This document shows, in pieces, positions 28,311-39,792 of a DNA stretch of 64,000 nt. A model generated the notes under the pieces. It searched no databases and had not been told where the DNA came from. It saw only the letters and a program-made list of their open reading frames with translations. How positions within the stretch are numbered: position 1 is the first letter of the stretch; every line of letters starts with the position of its first letter. The position numbers were made by a program, and so were the translations under genes. The stretch comes from Pseudomonas sp. R84 (lineage in GTDB: Bacteria; Pseudomonadota; Gammaproteobacteria; Pseudomonadales; Pseudomonadaceae): assembly GCF_009834515.1 (NCBI RefSeq), contig NZ_CP019426.1, positions 5,277,001 to 5,341,000 of the forward strand. Reading direction: 5' to 3'.

Positions 28311-28486
28311 CATCAAGCTTCCTCCGCACTTGTGAAGCCAGCTAGCGCCTGCAGGACGTCCTGCAATCTGCCCTCCTCCAGCACTCCCACCCTATTATCA
28401 ACAAGGGCAATGCGGTAGCCCGGTAGTGCACTGCCCTTGCGCGAATCAGTCATGCTCGATCTTTGTTTCTCAAGGATGAAGAACGC

Positions 28487-31400
28487 ATGACCTCACCCGA
28501 ACGACGTCTCCTGCCAAACGCAGCGGATAAAACTGCCCTCAAAGCCATTGCCGCGACTATCGTGCAGACCTGCCCGAGTTTGCTCGACGCAGCCCGGCAA
28601 GTCGCCAACGAAATCCTGGCGGAAAAAGGACTGTCCGGCCTCGATCCTGACCGGATTTACTTCCACCGTTTCAAAACGGCGCAGAGCAGTGCGTTGACCT
28701 TCACTGGTTGGGAACATGCGCTGGAAAAACCTTACGAAACGCTCACCCTCACGCAGTTGGTGATCCATCGCTTTCGCGCGACCGATCAAGACAACGCAGA
28801 TCTGCTTGGCCTCTACTGCGGCTTCTACTCGGATGGCCCGGAGGCAGAGAACTTCAATCAGAGCAATGAAGTGCGATTGCTCGGCAGCGATGTGCTGAGG
28901 GCATTCTGGGATGTCGACTTCAGCGCGCGCTACACAGGTCAACTGACGAGATTCTGGCAAACCTCGGCGGATAACTTCCGCGCCCTGGCAAAGTGCAACT
29001 TTCTCAGTCTGGCTGTGCAGGCGCTGCAGCAGGGTGACCTGGATGGCGCTGATTTTCAGCGCATCGTCGGCTCGGTCATCGGGCCCGTCACTTGGCCCGT
29101 TACCTTGCAAATGCTGCAAGCGCTACACCCGGTCGGTGCTGAAGTGCGGGCGCTGGATCTCGATGGCCACGTCGCCTTCAATGCTCTGCGTCTGGTGGAA
29201 AGCAGTGGCCGCCAGACCCTTTACTTGCCAGGCGAGGCCCGAGCATTCCTCTTTAAGGACAATGAAGCGGATCTGCATTGGTGGATACTTGAGCAGATGA
29301 ATTCAGACGACAAGCGCACGGCATTTCTCCAGCATTTCCCGCTGGCTGACCGTAATCACATCAACGAAAACCTCACCGATCTGATGAACCGCCTGGTGAG
29401 CACCTGGGGTCACAGCGATCACCGCATGATCAATCGCAGCAACGTCGCGATCAGCGGTGACGCATTCACTTGGTTGAGCGAGTCGACACGTTCAGGCATG
29501 GTTGCCGAGGCGCACTTGGCGCTCACGTCCAACAGCGACCTGCGCAAAAAACTCTGGATCGGTTATTTGAGTGCCGGGCTGAAAGTATTCGGCCCGATGG
29601 CAGCGGTGGGCTGGCCCTTGGCGTTGCCTTTGATTGGCGCCAGCATCGCGAACATGGGATTGAACATCGATCAGGCCATCAACGGCATTACGCCCACCGA
29701 ACGCAAGGCCGGTGTTACTGGTGCAGTGCTCAATGCCATCGACATTGTGTTCAGCATTCCGTTTCTGATCAGCACGGGCGCGCAACTTGAAGTGGGCCCG
29801 CAGGTGGATTTTGCCGAAGCTGAAGAAATGCTCGGGTTGATCGAGTTCACTTCGCCAGACTCACCCTTCTTGCCGCCTCTGGATCAACCGCCAGTCCCGG
29901 TGGTTGATCCAGAGGTAGCCGTTGAGCTGACAAACGAAATCCCCACCGAGACTCCCATCGCATCCATCCGGCCGTTGGCCACGGCTGCTGCGCGCCAAGG
30001 TTCGCCCTTGCCAAAGATTCCTGCCCGATATCGATGCAACGAATTACTGGCCCACCGCTCTGTAGAGGCAGCGCCGGGCAAATATGAAGGTATTTACCGC
30101 CTGGACAAGGATCCGGGCCATGCCATCGAAATGGAGGGTAGCGCGTACTACGTGCGCTACTTCGCCGACTCCGAAGACGCCGGCAACTGGGCCATCGTCA
30201 ATCCCGAGCGACCCAATCAGTTCGCTTACTCATTGCCAGTACGCTTCGGCAGTAGCGGCAAGTGGCAACGCATACCCGCCTTGCGTCTCAGGGGAGGCGG
30301 CCAATGCGTGGGCAAGGCCTGTTTCCTGGACTCCGACCTGTCCTCGTCCTCGGCCCAGGCTTCATCAACGCCGTCAGCGGAGCTTCCCCTCGTCGAACCG
30401 GTTTCACCGGTTGCGCGACCACTGCGCCTGGTGACGCCCCTCAACGACATCGAAGGCGTGGACATGGCGAGAATGAAAAGATGGGCAATGAACTTGCCCG
30501 AGACGTTCGCCGAGCTCTCCAGTGCAAACCGCGGTAAACCATCAAGTGTCGATACGTATGCGGCCTATTTTCGCGACAGACGCTCGTCCTTGCTAAACGA
30601 AGCCAAAGAGTATTACTCCGAGCTGAACTGGACCAACTTGCCCGCACGGCCCGTCATCCCGCCAATCGATGCCGCGATGCAGACGGCTGAGTTGATTGAT
30701 CGCATCTTTGCCAATACCGATGGACTGGTCGTCGGCGAAACCCTTGATCGCATCGCCAGCACACGCTTCATGATCGAAAACATGCCGGCGTTCGCACGGC
30801 ATATCAACACGCTGTACGTACGGGGTTTGCTGAGTGATTTTGCTCAGGCAGATCTCAACGACTTTTTCCTGTCGGGAGAGATGTCAGAGGATCTTCGAGG
30901 CTACTTGTCCAGCCTGGGCACCGACCCTGATGACCGATTCAACATCCTTGAACTGGTCAAGACAGCCCAGGCCAATGGCATCCGGGCCCAAGGTCTTGAA
31001 GTCGCGCACAGTTACAAACTGAAGGTACCGCTGACCTCGATCGAAGAGCAGATGATCCACGCCCGGCTCGCCTCTCAAATCATGTGGGGGGACGAGCTCC
31101 TCAACAGACCAGGCAAATGGGTTGCCCTGGTCGAGGCAACGAGCACCAATACCTTCAGAAATCTGCCCGGCATCAGCGAACTCAGGGGTGGCATCGGGTT
31201 ACGGATTGAAGAAGCGACATCCACCGAAGTGGCCGGCGTCAGGATAGACCCGGGACTGGAAGTCGCTCGGGGCCCGTTTGATAACGGGGCATCGACGCGC
31301 AACTCATCCGACTTTCTATTCGCTGATCTGCGCTTGCAGATCGAAACGCCTGTGCCGCGTTGGACTGAGGCAACAGTGAATACCCTGCTGAATCGCAACG

Positions 31401-31624
31401 GCATGTTCATGCTCGAAAAAACCCAGAATGCATACACGCTTGTGCGTCGCAACAGCGACGGCAATATTGTTCGAACAATGGTGAATCGCCGAGGGGATGG
31501 TCAGGTTTACATCTGGGCACAGTCGATGCCCCGAATCAGCGGCATCATGTTCCGTGACATCGGCGCGTTATCCCAGCGCCTGATAGAGATCGGCTTGACC
31601 CTGCAAAGTCGCTTGCCCGGCTAA
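28487..31624 (+). CDS. Toxin-like protein with degenerate TIKI/RRSP-like domain, copy 2, 1045 aa
   Basis: Tandem paralogue of the gene at 25149 with the same layout: helical N-terminal part, hydrophobic stretch (AAVGWPLALPLIGASIANMG), RYRCNELL...LRGGGQC domain, C-terminal TIKI-like domain and the MFMLEKTQNAYTLVRRN tail. The signature reads E751, L753 and S886, so both His are again lost. The segments between domains (Pro/Glu/Ser-rich linkers near 470-510 and 615-650) differ most from copy 1. AAGGATGAAG precedes ATG 28487. Its own terminator and leader suggest a separate transcript. Function unknown. A bait, inhibitor or binding role is as possible as a toxin role. Confidence 0.8.
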   Translation: MTSPERRLLPNAADKTALKAIAATIVQTCPSLLDAARQVANEILAEKGLSGLDPDRIYFHRFKTAQSSALTFTGWEHALEKPYETLTLTQLVIHRFRATDQDNADLLGLYCGFYSDGPEAENFNQSNEVRLLGSDVLRAFWDVDFSARYTGQLTRFWQTSADNFRALAKCNFLSLAVQALQQGDLDGADFQRIVGSVIGPVTWPVTLQMLQALHPVGAEVRALDLDGHVAFNALRLVESSGRQTLYLPGEARAFLFKDNEADLHWWILEQMNSDDKRTAFLQHFPLADRNHINENLTDLMNRLVSTWGHSDHRMINRSNVAISGDAFTWLSESTRSGMVAEAHLALTSNSDLRKKLWIGYLSAGLKVFGPMAAVGWPLALPLIGASIANMGLNIDQAINGITPTERKAGVTGAVLNAIDIVFSIPFLISTGAQLEVGPQVDFAEAEEMLGLIEFTSPDSPFLPPLDQPPVPVVDPEVAVELTNEIPTETPIASIRPLATAAARQGSPLPKIPARYRCNELLAHRSVEAAPGKYEGIYRLDKDPGHAIEMEGSAYYVRYFADSEDAGNWAIVNPERPNQFAYSLPVRFGSSGKWQRIPALRLRGGGQCVGKACFLDSDLSSSSAQASSTPSAELPLVEPVSPVARPLRLVTPLNDIEGVDMARMKRWAMNLPETFAELSSANRGKPSSVDTYAAYFRDRRSSLLNEAKEYYSELNWTNLPARPVIPPIDAAMQTAELIDRIFANTDGLVVGETLDRIASTRFMIENMPAFARHINTLYVRGLLSDFAQADLNDFFLSGEMSEDLRGYLSSLGTDPDDRFNILELVKTAQANGIRAQGLEVAHSYKLKVPLTSIEEQMIHARLASQIMWGDELLNRPGKWVALVEATSTNTFRNLPGISELRGGIGLRIEEATSTEVAGVRIDPGLEVARGPFDNGASTRNSSDFLFADLRLQIETPVPRWTEATVNTLLNRNGMFMLEKTQNAYTLVRRNSDGNIVRTMVNRRGDGQVYIWAQSMPRISGIMFRDIGALSQRLIEIGLTLQSRLPG

Positions 31625-31646
31625 CTGTTTTTCAGGGCATGAAACG

Positions 31647-31679
31647 AAAAAACCCTTGGCTTCAGGCCAAGGGTTTTTC
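31647..31679. terminator. Bidirectional terminator between toxin-like copy 2 and guaA
   Basis: AAAAAACCCTTGGC-TTCA-GGCCAAGGGTTTTT: a GC stem flanked by A and T runs. It serves the plus-strand toxin-like gene and the minus-strand guaBA transcript, which converge here. Confidence 0.9.
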
Positions 31680-31700
31680 GTTAATCAACCTGCAGCGGGA

Positions 31701-33278
31701 TTATTCCCACTCAATGGTCGCCGGCGGCTTGCTCGACACGTCGTAAGTGACGCGGGAGATGCCTTCGATTTCATTGATGATGCGGCCGGAGACGGTTTCC
31801 AGCAATTCGTAAGGCAGGTGTGCCCAACGCGCGGTCATGAAGTCGATGGTCTCTACGGCACGCAGGGCCACGACCCAGGCGTAACGACGGCCGTCGCCAA
31901 CAACGCCAACCGATTTCACTGGCTGGAACACCACGAAGGCCTGGCTGACTTTATGGTACCAGTCGGCTTTGCGCAGTTCTTCGATGAAGATGTGGTCAGC
32001 GCGACGCAGCAGGTCGGCGTATTCCTTCTTCACTTCACCGAGGATGCGCACGCCCAGACCCGGGCCCGGGAACGGGTGACGGTAGACCATGTCGTACGGC
32101 AGGCCCAGTTCCAGGCCCAGACGACGGACTTCGTCCTTGAACAGTTCGCGCAGTGGCTCGACCAGTTTCAGGTTCATTTCTTCCGGCAGGCCGCCCACGT
32201 TGTGGTGCGACTTGATTACGTGAGCCTTGCCGCTTTTCGCGCCAGCCGACTCGATCACGTCCGGGTAGATGGTGCCCTGCGCGAGGTACTTGATGTTTTC
32301 CAGTTTATTGGACTGGGCATCGAAGACGTCGATGAAGGTACGACCGATGATCTTGCGCTTCTTCTCCGGATCGGCTTCGCCGGCCAGGTTGTTGAGGAAC
32401 TGATCTTCAGCGTTGGCGCGAATGACTTTGACGCCCATGTTCTCGGCGAACATGGCCATCACTTGCTCGCCTTCGTGCAGACGCAGCAGGCCATTGTCGA
32501 CGAAGACGCAGGTCAGTTGGTCGCCGATGGCTTTGTGCAGCAGCGCGGCAACCACCGAGGAGTCAACACCACCGGACAGACCCAGCAGCACGTTGTCGGT
32601 GCCGACTTGTGCGCGGATGTTGGCAATGGCGTCTTCAGCGATCTTCGACGGGGTCCACAGGGCTTCACAGCCGCAGATGTCGAGGACAAAACGCGACAGG
32701 ATGCGACCGCCCTGCTTGGTGTGGGTCACTTCCGGGTGGAACTGCACGCCGTAGTAACCACGGTCGTCGTTGAACATACCGGCGATCGGGCAGCTCGGGG
32801 TGCTGGCGAGGATGTGGAAGTCTTCCGGCATCCTGGTGACCTTGTCACCGTGGCTCATCCACACGTCGAGGCCGAACAGGCCGTCAGCGTCGATATGGTC
32901 TTCGATGCCGTCGAGCAGGCGGCTCTTGCCGACCACGTCAACGCGGGCGTAACCGAACTCACGCAGTTCGGAACCTTCAACCTTGCCGCCCAGTTGCTCG
33001 GCCATGGTCTGCATGCCGTAGCAGATACCGAAGACCGGTACGCCCAGATCGAACACTGCCTTTGGGCAGCGCGGGCTGTCGGCGACGTGCACGGACTCGG
33101 GGCCGCCGGCGAGGATGACGCCTTTAGGAGCGAATTCGCGGATCGCATCTTCGTCCATGTCGAACGGGTGCAGTTCGCAGTACACACCGATTTCACGCAC
33201 GCGGCGGGCAATCAGTTGGGTGTATTGCGAACCGAAGTCGAGGATCAGGATGCGGTGAGCGTGAATATCGAGGGCCAT
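31701..33278 (-). CDS. guaA: GMP synthase (glutamine-hydrolysing), 525 aa
   Basis: Makes GMP from XMP, ATP and glutamine in the cytoplasm. The class I amidotransferase domain has the Cys in [10 protein letters not shown] and the His in FHPEVTH; the ATP-pyrophosphatase P-loop is [10 protein letters not shown]; the dimerisation domain ends in PPATIEWE. Full length. It lies 99 nt behind guaB in the same direction, the usual guaBA order. Confidence 0.98.
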   Translation of the reverse strand: MALDIHAHRILILDFGSQYTQLIARRVREIGVYCELHPFDMDEDAIREFAPKGVILAGGPESVHVADSPRCPKAVFDLGVPVFGICYGMQTMAEQLGGKVEGSELREFGYARVDVVGKSRLLDGIEDHIDADGLFGLDVWMSHGDKVTRMPEDFHILASTPSCPIAGMFNDDRGYYGVQFHPEVTHTKQGGRILSRFVLDICGCEALWTPSKIAEDAIANIRAQVGTDNVLLGLSGGVDSSVVAALLHKAIGDQLTCVFVDNGLLRLHEGEQVMAMFAENMGVKVIRANAEDQFLNNLAGEADPEKKRKIIGRTFIDVFDAQSNKLENIKYLAQGTIYPDVIESAGAKSGKAHVIKSHHNVGGLPEEMNLKLVEPLRELFKDEVRRLGLELGLPYDMVYRHPFPGPGLGVRILGEVKKEYADLLRRADHIFIEELRKADWYHKVSQAFVVFQPVKSVGVVGDGRRYAWVVALRAVETIDFMTARWAHLPYELLETVSGRIINEIEGISRVTYDVSSKPPATIEWE

Positions 33279-33377
33279 GATTCAGTCTCGTCTAAGTCGT
33301 TCAGAAACAGTCGTGATTCAGAAACAACTCGGGGCTGAATCAAACAGCCCCGGTTGCTTACTTTATTGCTTGAAGGC

Positions 33378-34925
<1,548 letters not shown>

Positions 34926-34963
34926 TTAATATCAATGTTGCTGATGTACGGAGATCCCCGGCC

Positions 34964-35512
34964 CTACAGCTCCACCTTGACCCAAGAGACAGGTTGATCG
35001 AGCCAATCGGCGAACTCATCGATAAAGCTCTGCTTGAAGCCCGCCTCCAGCCAGTTGTTGAAGATGAAACCGAGGTTGGAAAACGCACATTCCTGCAAAA
35101 ACAGAAAACCGTTGATGTCATCTTCATGCCCGCATTCCGGGCAAGTGAAGTTGTCGGTGCGACCTGGAAACCAGTCTTCAAGGCTTTCGAACAGCGCTTC
35201 GCCGACCTCGCGACGGCACTCGGCGCAACCGGCTTCTTCGAGAAAACCTTTGGCCGGGGTGTAGATGCAGCGTTTGGTGACGATCTCCAAGCCGTTGATC
35301 GGCTCACCAAACGGCAACGCTTGCGGGTGCAGCACCACGGCGCGCGCGCCGTCAGCGATCGCGTAAGCCATGCGATTGCCGGTGCGGCCACAGGTGCTCA
35401 GCTCTTCTTTGATGATGTTCTTGCGTACCAGCCAGCGCACGATCGCCCGCGCCCGGGGCTCGTGGACCGGCAGGGTGGAGATTTTCGGGACGATGATGCT
35501 TTGCGAATTCAT
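34964..35512 (-). CDS. Conserved hypothetical protein with zinc-ribbon-like Cys pairs, 182 aa
   Basis: Not recognised beyond being a Pseudomonas-type conserved protein. Two CxxC pairs (GCAEC and TCPECGHED) about 25 residues apart look like a zinc ribbon. Single Cys also occur in STCGRTG and TKRCIY. The first 80 residues (RARAIVRWLVRKNIIKEEL...) suggest a small helical, possibly winged, fold. There is no signal peptide. It is 116 nt upstream of guaB in the same direction, with no hairpin seen between them, so cotranscription is possible. Confidence 0.75.
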   Translation of the reverse strand: MNSQSIIVPKISTLPVHEPRARAIVRWLVRKNIIKEELSTCGRTGNRMAYAIADGARAVVLHPQALPFGEPINGLEIVTKRCIYTPAKGFLEEAGCAECRREVGEALFESLEDWFPGRTDNFTCPECGHEDDINGFLFLQECAFSNLGFIFNNWLEAGFKQSFIDEFADWLDQPVSWVKVEL

Positions 35513-35594
35513 GGAAAGTCCTGCGGTATGGCTTCTGACGCCTGCTCGCGAAGAGGCCCTAAAGGCCGGCAGCTTAATCCCTGACGAAATCCGG

Positions 35595-36362
35595 TCAAGT
35601 GCTGAGGTAGCGCCCGATCAACGCCAGCCCGCTCGCTAGCACCAGCCATGTCACCAGCCGCACAAACGCTTCGCGCGACAACTTCATGGTCAACCGCCGC
35701 CCGATCCACAATCCCAACGCCATGGCCGGTAACAAACACAGCGCCAACATCAACAAGGGTAGCTCGGCATACACGCCGGCGATGGCAAAAAGACTTAAAC
35801 GCACCACCGTGCTGCAACTGATCAGCGCACTTTGCGTGGCCCGAGCTGAGTCTTTCGGCAGTCGGCTGTTGAGATAAATCGCATATAAAAAGCCGCCACT
35901 GCCAAACAGCGCCCCAAACAACCCGCCCACCGTGCCCATCGGCACCGCCCACCCCGCCGACAATTGCGTCGGCCGCGCTTTCACCCACAGGCTGTAAATC
36001 GCGTAAGCGCTGATAAACAATCCCATCAATAACAGCAACACATCGGATTTGAGGTTGAGCAGGAAAATAACCCCAAGCGTACAGCCCACCGCCATGCATG
36101 GCAGTAGCCGCAACAACTCCGGTTTCGCCACATCCCGCCGCGACGGCAGCAGGTTGCCGAACGCCGCGACAAAATCCAGCAGCACCAGCAACGGTACGAT
36201 CTTCGACAACGGCATGAACAGAATCAGGATCGGCCCGGCCACTAACGCCGTGCCGAACCCGGCAATGCCGAAAACGATATAGGCCAGGGCGATCCCCAGC
36301 CCAATCACCGCCCAGCCGCCGGCGCCCCACGCCCAGTCACTCAACAATCCCGCCACGCTCAT
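35595..36362 (-). CDS. TauE/SafE-family permease, 255 aa
   Basis: Seven or eight hydrophobic segments. The repeated half-motif includes GIAGFGTALVAGPILILFMP near the N terminus and GGLFGALFGSGGFLYAIYL in the second half, as in TauE/SafE (DUF81) exporters of sulfite or organosulfur anions. The actual substrate cannot be read from the sequence. It is divergent from a LysR gene 99 nt away, a common regulator-target layout. Confidence 0.85.
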   Translation of the reverse strand: MSVAGLLSDWAWGAGGWAVIGLGIALAYIVFGIAGFGTALVAGPILILFMPLSKIVPLLVLLDFVAAFGNLLPSRRDVAKPELLRLLPCMAVGCTLGVIFLLNLKSDVLLLLMGLFISAYAIYSLWVKARPTQLSAGWAVPMGTVGGLFGALFGSGGFLYAIYLNSRLPKDSARATQSALISCSTVVRLSLFAIAGVYAELPLLMLALCLLPAMALGLWIGRRLTMKLSREAFVRLVTWLVLASGLALIGRYLST

Positions 36363-36461
36363 CGATTCGCGTCCTTAATAAGCCTGCAATGACTTTAGCC
36401 AGCGTCGAGCGTTGCGACTAATATCTTCAAAGCCACCGACCCATCTCAAAAAGGCATTGCT

Positions 36462-37349
36462 GTGCTTTCAACCCGTCAATTGCGTTACTTCGTGGAAATC
36501 GCCGAATGCGGCAGTTTCAGTGCGGCGGCCGAGCGCCTGTTTATCGCGCAATCGGCGCTGAGCCGGCAAATCAAGGACATGGAAACGCGTCTGCAAACAC
36601 CGCTGTTCGAACGCACGGCACGCCAGCCCCGACTGACGGCGGCGGGCGAAGCGTTTTTGCCGCGGGCAAGAAATCTGCTCAATGAGCTGAGCAAGGCCAG
36701 CGCCATGGCCACTGAGGTCGGCAATGGTCAGCTCGGCACCTTGCGCCTCAGCCATTCCAGCACAGTGTCGATCAGCGGCCGTTTGCTCAGAGACATCGGC
36801 GCGTATCTGCAGCGACAACCCGGTGTATCGCTGGACATCGGCAAGTTGTCTTCCGAGGCGCAACTGGAAGAGTTGGCCGAGGGCCGACTCGATATTGGCT
36901 TGCTGCGCCTGCCGGTGTTACGCCAGCGTGAAGGGCTTCAGATTGTGCCGCTGTTTACTGAGCGGTTGCTGCTGGCGGTGCCGATGGATCATCGATTGGC
37001 GGAGGCTGAGCGAGTCGATCTGGCGCAATTGAAGGACGAAGCGTTCATCTCCATTCCACACCCGCAACGCGGCGGACTGAGCTACCTGTGTGCCGACTTG
37101 TGCATGCGCCAGGGTTTCTTCCCGAAAGCGGCGCGGGTGATGTCGCGCAAGACCACGCAGCTACAGTTGATTCGGGCCGGCTTCGGCATTGCACTGCTGC
37201 CGGAATCGATGCAGGACATCGCCCCGAGCGGCGTGCGTTTTGTACCGCTGGCCGATCCCGATTGCCAAAGCACCGTCGCCCTCGCCTATCGCCAGAATCC
37301 CACTCCGCTGATTCACCACTTCATCGAAAACTTCACAACCCCCTTGTAG
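36462..37349 (+). CDS. LysR-family transcriptional regulator, 295 aa
   Basis: The N-terminal helix-turn-helix is evident: QLRYFVEIAECGSFSAAAER, then SALSRQIKDMETRL. The effector-binding domain follows from about 90. The start is GTG, as deduced from the canonical MLSTRQLRYF opening. It probably controls the divergent TauE/SafE gene (inference). Its stop TAG (37347-37349) lies within the first bases of a palindromic repeat. Confidence 0.92.
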   Translation: MLSTRQLRYFVEIAECGSFSAAAERLFIAQSALSRQIKDMETRLQTPLFERTARQPRLTAAGEAFLPRARNLLNELSKASAMATEVGNGQLGTLRLSHSSTVSISGRLLRDIGAYLQRQPGVSLDIGKLSSEAQLEELAEGRLDIGLLRLPVLRQREGLQIVPLFTERLLLAVPMDHRLAEAERVDLAQLKDEAFISIPHPQRGGLSYLCADLCMRQGFFPKAARVMSRKTTQLQLIRAGFGIALLPESMQDIAPSGVRFVPLADPDCQSTVALAYRQNPTPLIHHFIENFTTPL

Positions 37350-37434
37350 GAGTGAGCCTGCTCGCGATAGCGGTTGAACATTCAACCTATCCTGCGACTG
37401 ACACACCGCTATCGCGAGCAGGCTCACTCCTACA
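37345..37434. repeat. Paired palindromic repeat, GAGCCTGCTCGCGATAGCGG type
   Basis: Left arm 37345-37373 and right arm 37406-37434 are exact inverted 29-bp copies beginning TGTAGGAGTGAGCCTGCTCG. The 32-bp spacer is unique. It supplies the stop codon of the LysR gene. Confidence 0.88.
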
Positions 37435-37480
37435 GGGGACTTGTGGTGATTCAACGGCAAATGCCTTTAAACTGCGCCCC

Positions 37481-38860
37481 ATGATTAAAGATCCCTTTGC
37501 AAGACTTGGCCTGGACCGTGAAGTCCTGACCGTCAGCCAGCTCAACGGCCGCGCGCGGGTGTTGCTTGAAGACGTGTTCAGCAACATTTGGGTCGAAGGC
37601 GAAATCTCCAACCTCGCCCGCCCGGCGTCCGGCCACATCTATTTCACCCTCAAAGACAGCGGCGCGCAGGTGCGTTGCGCGCTGTTCCGGCAGAACGCCG
37701 CGCGAGTGCGCCAGGCGTTGAAGGACGGCTTGGCGGTGAAGGTGCACGGCAAGGTCTCGCTGTTCGAGGGCCGTGGCGACTATCAGCTGATCCTCGACAC
37801 TGTGGAGCCTGCCGGTGACGGCGCGCTGCGTCTGGCTTTCGATGCACTCAAAGAAAAGCTCAGCGCCGAAGGCCTGTTCAGTGCCGAACGCAAAGTGCCG
37901 CTGCCCGCGCATCCGCAACGCATCGGCATCATCAGTTCGCCGACCGGCGCGGTGATTCGCGACATCATCAGCGTGTTCCGCCGCCGTGCGCCGCAAGTGC
38001 AACTGACGCTGATTCCGACCGCCGTGCAGGGCCGCGAAGCCACCGCACAAATCGTTCGTGCGCTGAAAATGGCCGATGCCCGTGGCTTCGATGCGTTGAT
38101 CCTCGCCCGTGGCGGCGGTTCGCTGGAAGACCTTTGGTGCTTCAACGAAGAAGCCGTGGCCCGTGCCGTTGATGCGTGCGTGACGCCGATTGTCAGCGCC
38201 GTCGGCCATGAAACCGATGTGTCGATCAGCGACTTTGTTGCCGACGTGCGCGCACCGACGCCATCTGCAGCTGCCGAGTTGCTCGCTCCGGATTCCAGTC
38301 ATCTGATCCGTCAGGTCGAAAGCCTGCATCGCCGCTTGGTGATGCGCATGCGCGACCGTTTGATGCGTGATCGCCTGCGCCTGGAAGGCATGGCCCGTCG
38401 CCTGCGCCATCCCGGTGAACGTCTGCGCCAGCAAGCGCAGCGTCTGGACGATCTGGACATGCGCATGCGCCGGGCGTTCGAGCGTCACCTCAATACTCGC
38501 CGCGAACGCTTGATCCGCCTGGAAACCCGTCTCGCCGGGCAACATCCGGGACGGCAATTGGCGATGCTGCGCCAGCGACTCGACAGCCTCGCCGAACGCT
38601 TGCCCCGCGCCATGCGCGAAGGCCTGAAAAATCGCCGTCTGCAACTGCACAGCCAGATGCAGACGCTGCATGTTGTCAGCCCGTTGGCAACGCTCGGTCG
38701 TGGCTACAGCATTCTGCTCGATGAGCGTGGCCACGCAATCCGCAACGCCGCCCAGACCCACACCGGCCAGCGCCTGAAAGCCAAACTCGGCGAAGGCGAA
38801 CTGCAAGTGCGCGTCGAGGACAATCACCTGACGCCTGTCACCCTCTCTTTACTGGACTGA
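37481..38860 (+). CDS. xseA: Exodeoxyribonuclease VII large subunit, 459 aa
   Basis: Degrades single-stranded DNA from both ends together with XseB. An OB-fold domain comes first (VSQLNGRARVLLEDVFSNIW, SGHIYFTLKDSGAQVRCALF), followed by the catalytic region (RIGIISSPTGAVIRDI, LARGGGSLEDLWCFNEE, GHETDVSISDFVADVRAPTP), a long Arg-rich coiled coil (about 270-400) and the C-terminal GRGYSI block. The frame is open back to 37088, but only through repeat and LysR sequence; MIKDPFARLGL is the right start. It ends 3 nt before the M23 peptidase gene. Confidence 0.96.
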   Translation: MIKDPFARLGLDREVLTVSQLNGRARVLLEDVFSNIWVEGEISNLARPASGHIYFTLKDSGAQVRCALFRQNAARVRQALKDGLAVKVHGKVSLFEGRGDYQLILDTVEPAGDGALRLAFDALKEKLSAEGLFSAERKVPLPAHPQRIGIISSPTGAVIRDIISVFRRRAPQVQLTLIPTAVQGREATAQIVRALKMADARGFDALILARGGGSLEDLWCFNEEAVARAVDACVTPIVSAVGHETDVSISDFVADVRAPTPSAAAELLAPDSSHLIRQVESLHRRLVMRMRDRLMRDRLRLEGMARRLRHPGERLRQQAQRLDDLDMRMRRAFERHLNTRRERLIRLETRLAGQHPGRQLAMLRQRLDSLAERLPRAMREGLKNRRLQLHSQMQTLHVVSPLATLGRGYSILLDERGHAIRNAAQTHTGQRLKAKLGEGELQVRVEDNHLTPVTLSLLD

Positions 38861-38863
38861 TCC

Positions 38864-39685
38864 ATGCCGCGTTTTCTCGCTCCATTGTTTTTGCTCTGCC
38901 TGACCTTCAATGCCCACGCAGACAGTTACATCACCCGGCTGCTGAACAAACCGGTGCCGGGTGGCGTGGCGGTGGTTGATCTGGGCGCGGCCGCGCAGGC
39001 ACCGAAAGCCACGTATCAGGGCAAACCGGTGCTGGTGGTGAAAGAACAGAACAACTGGCTGGCGATTGTCGGCGTGCCGTTGACGGTGAAGCCGGGCGCG
39101 CAGCAGATCAGCAGCGGTGGGCGCAATCTGCCATTCACCGTGGGCAACAAGAAATACCCGGAACAGCGCATTACCCTGAAGAACAAACAGCAAGTCAACC
39201 CGGATCAGTCGAACCTCAAACGCATCGAGGGTGAACTGGCCGAGCAGATCAAGGCGTATCGCAGCTTCAGCCCGAACACACCGAGCAATTTGCTGCTGGA
39301 CAAACCGGTCAATGGGCCGCTGTCGAGCAAATTTGGTGTGCGTCGCTTCTTTAACGATGAAGAGCGCAACCCGCATGCGGGCCTCGACTTCGCGGTGCCG
39401 GCGGGTACGCCGATCAAGACCCCGGCGGCGGGCAAGGTGATCCTCACCGGCAATTACTTCTTCAACGGCAACACCGTGTTTGTCGACCATGGGCAGGGCT
39501 TTATCAGCATGTTCTGCCACATGTCGAAGATTGATGTGAAAGTCGGCGATCAACTGGCGCGCGGCGCGGTGGTCGGCAAGGTTGGCATGACCGGCCGCGC
39601 GACCGGCCCGCACATGCACTGGAATGTCAGCCTGAATGATGCGCGGGTGGATCCGGCGATTTTCATTGGCGCATTTCAACCTTGA
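38864..39685 (+). CDS. M23-family (LytM) murein peptidase, 273 aa
   Basis: Sec signal MPRFLAPLFLLCLTFNAHA. An N-terminal beta-rich domain precedes the LytM domain (about 155-265), which keeps the zinc ligands: HAGLDF (His and Asp) and HMHW (His), plus the catalytic-region His in FCHMSK. It should cut peptidoglycan cross-links in the periplasm or act as an amidase activator; the intact ligands favour an active enzyme. It lies 3 nt after xseA, so the two are likely cotranscribed. Confidence 0.92.
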   Translation: MPRFLAPLFLLCLTFNAHADSYITRLLNKPVPGGVAVVDLGAAAQAPKATYQGKPVLVVKEQNNWLAIVGVPLTVKPGAQQISSGGRNLPFTVGNKKYPEQRITLKNKQQVNPDQSNLKRIEGELAEQIKAYRSFSPNTPSNLLLDKPVNGPLSSKFGVRRFFNDEERNPHAGLDFAVPAGTPIKTPAAGKVILTGNYFFNGNTVFVDHGQGFISMFCHMSKIDVKVGDQLARGAVVGKVGMTGRATGPHMHWNVSLNDARVDPAIFIGAFQP

Positions 39686-39703
39686 ATATGTGTTGAGGCG
39701 ACC

Positions 39704-39792
39704 GGCCTCTTCGCGAGCAGGCTCGTTCCCACAGGGGATCTTAATCACAACAAAGATCCCCTGTGGGAACGAGCCTGCTCGCGAAGGCGGCC
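39704..39792. repeat. Paired palindromic repeat, TTCGCGAGCAGGCTCG type
   Basis: Left arm 39705-39740 and right arm 39755-39792 are near-perfect inverted copies (GCGAGCAGGCTCGTTCCCAC / GTGGGAACGAGCCTGCTCGC). Follows the M23 peptidase gene. Confidence 0.88.
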
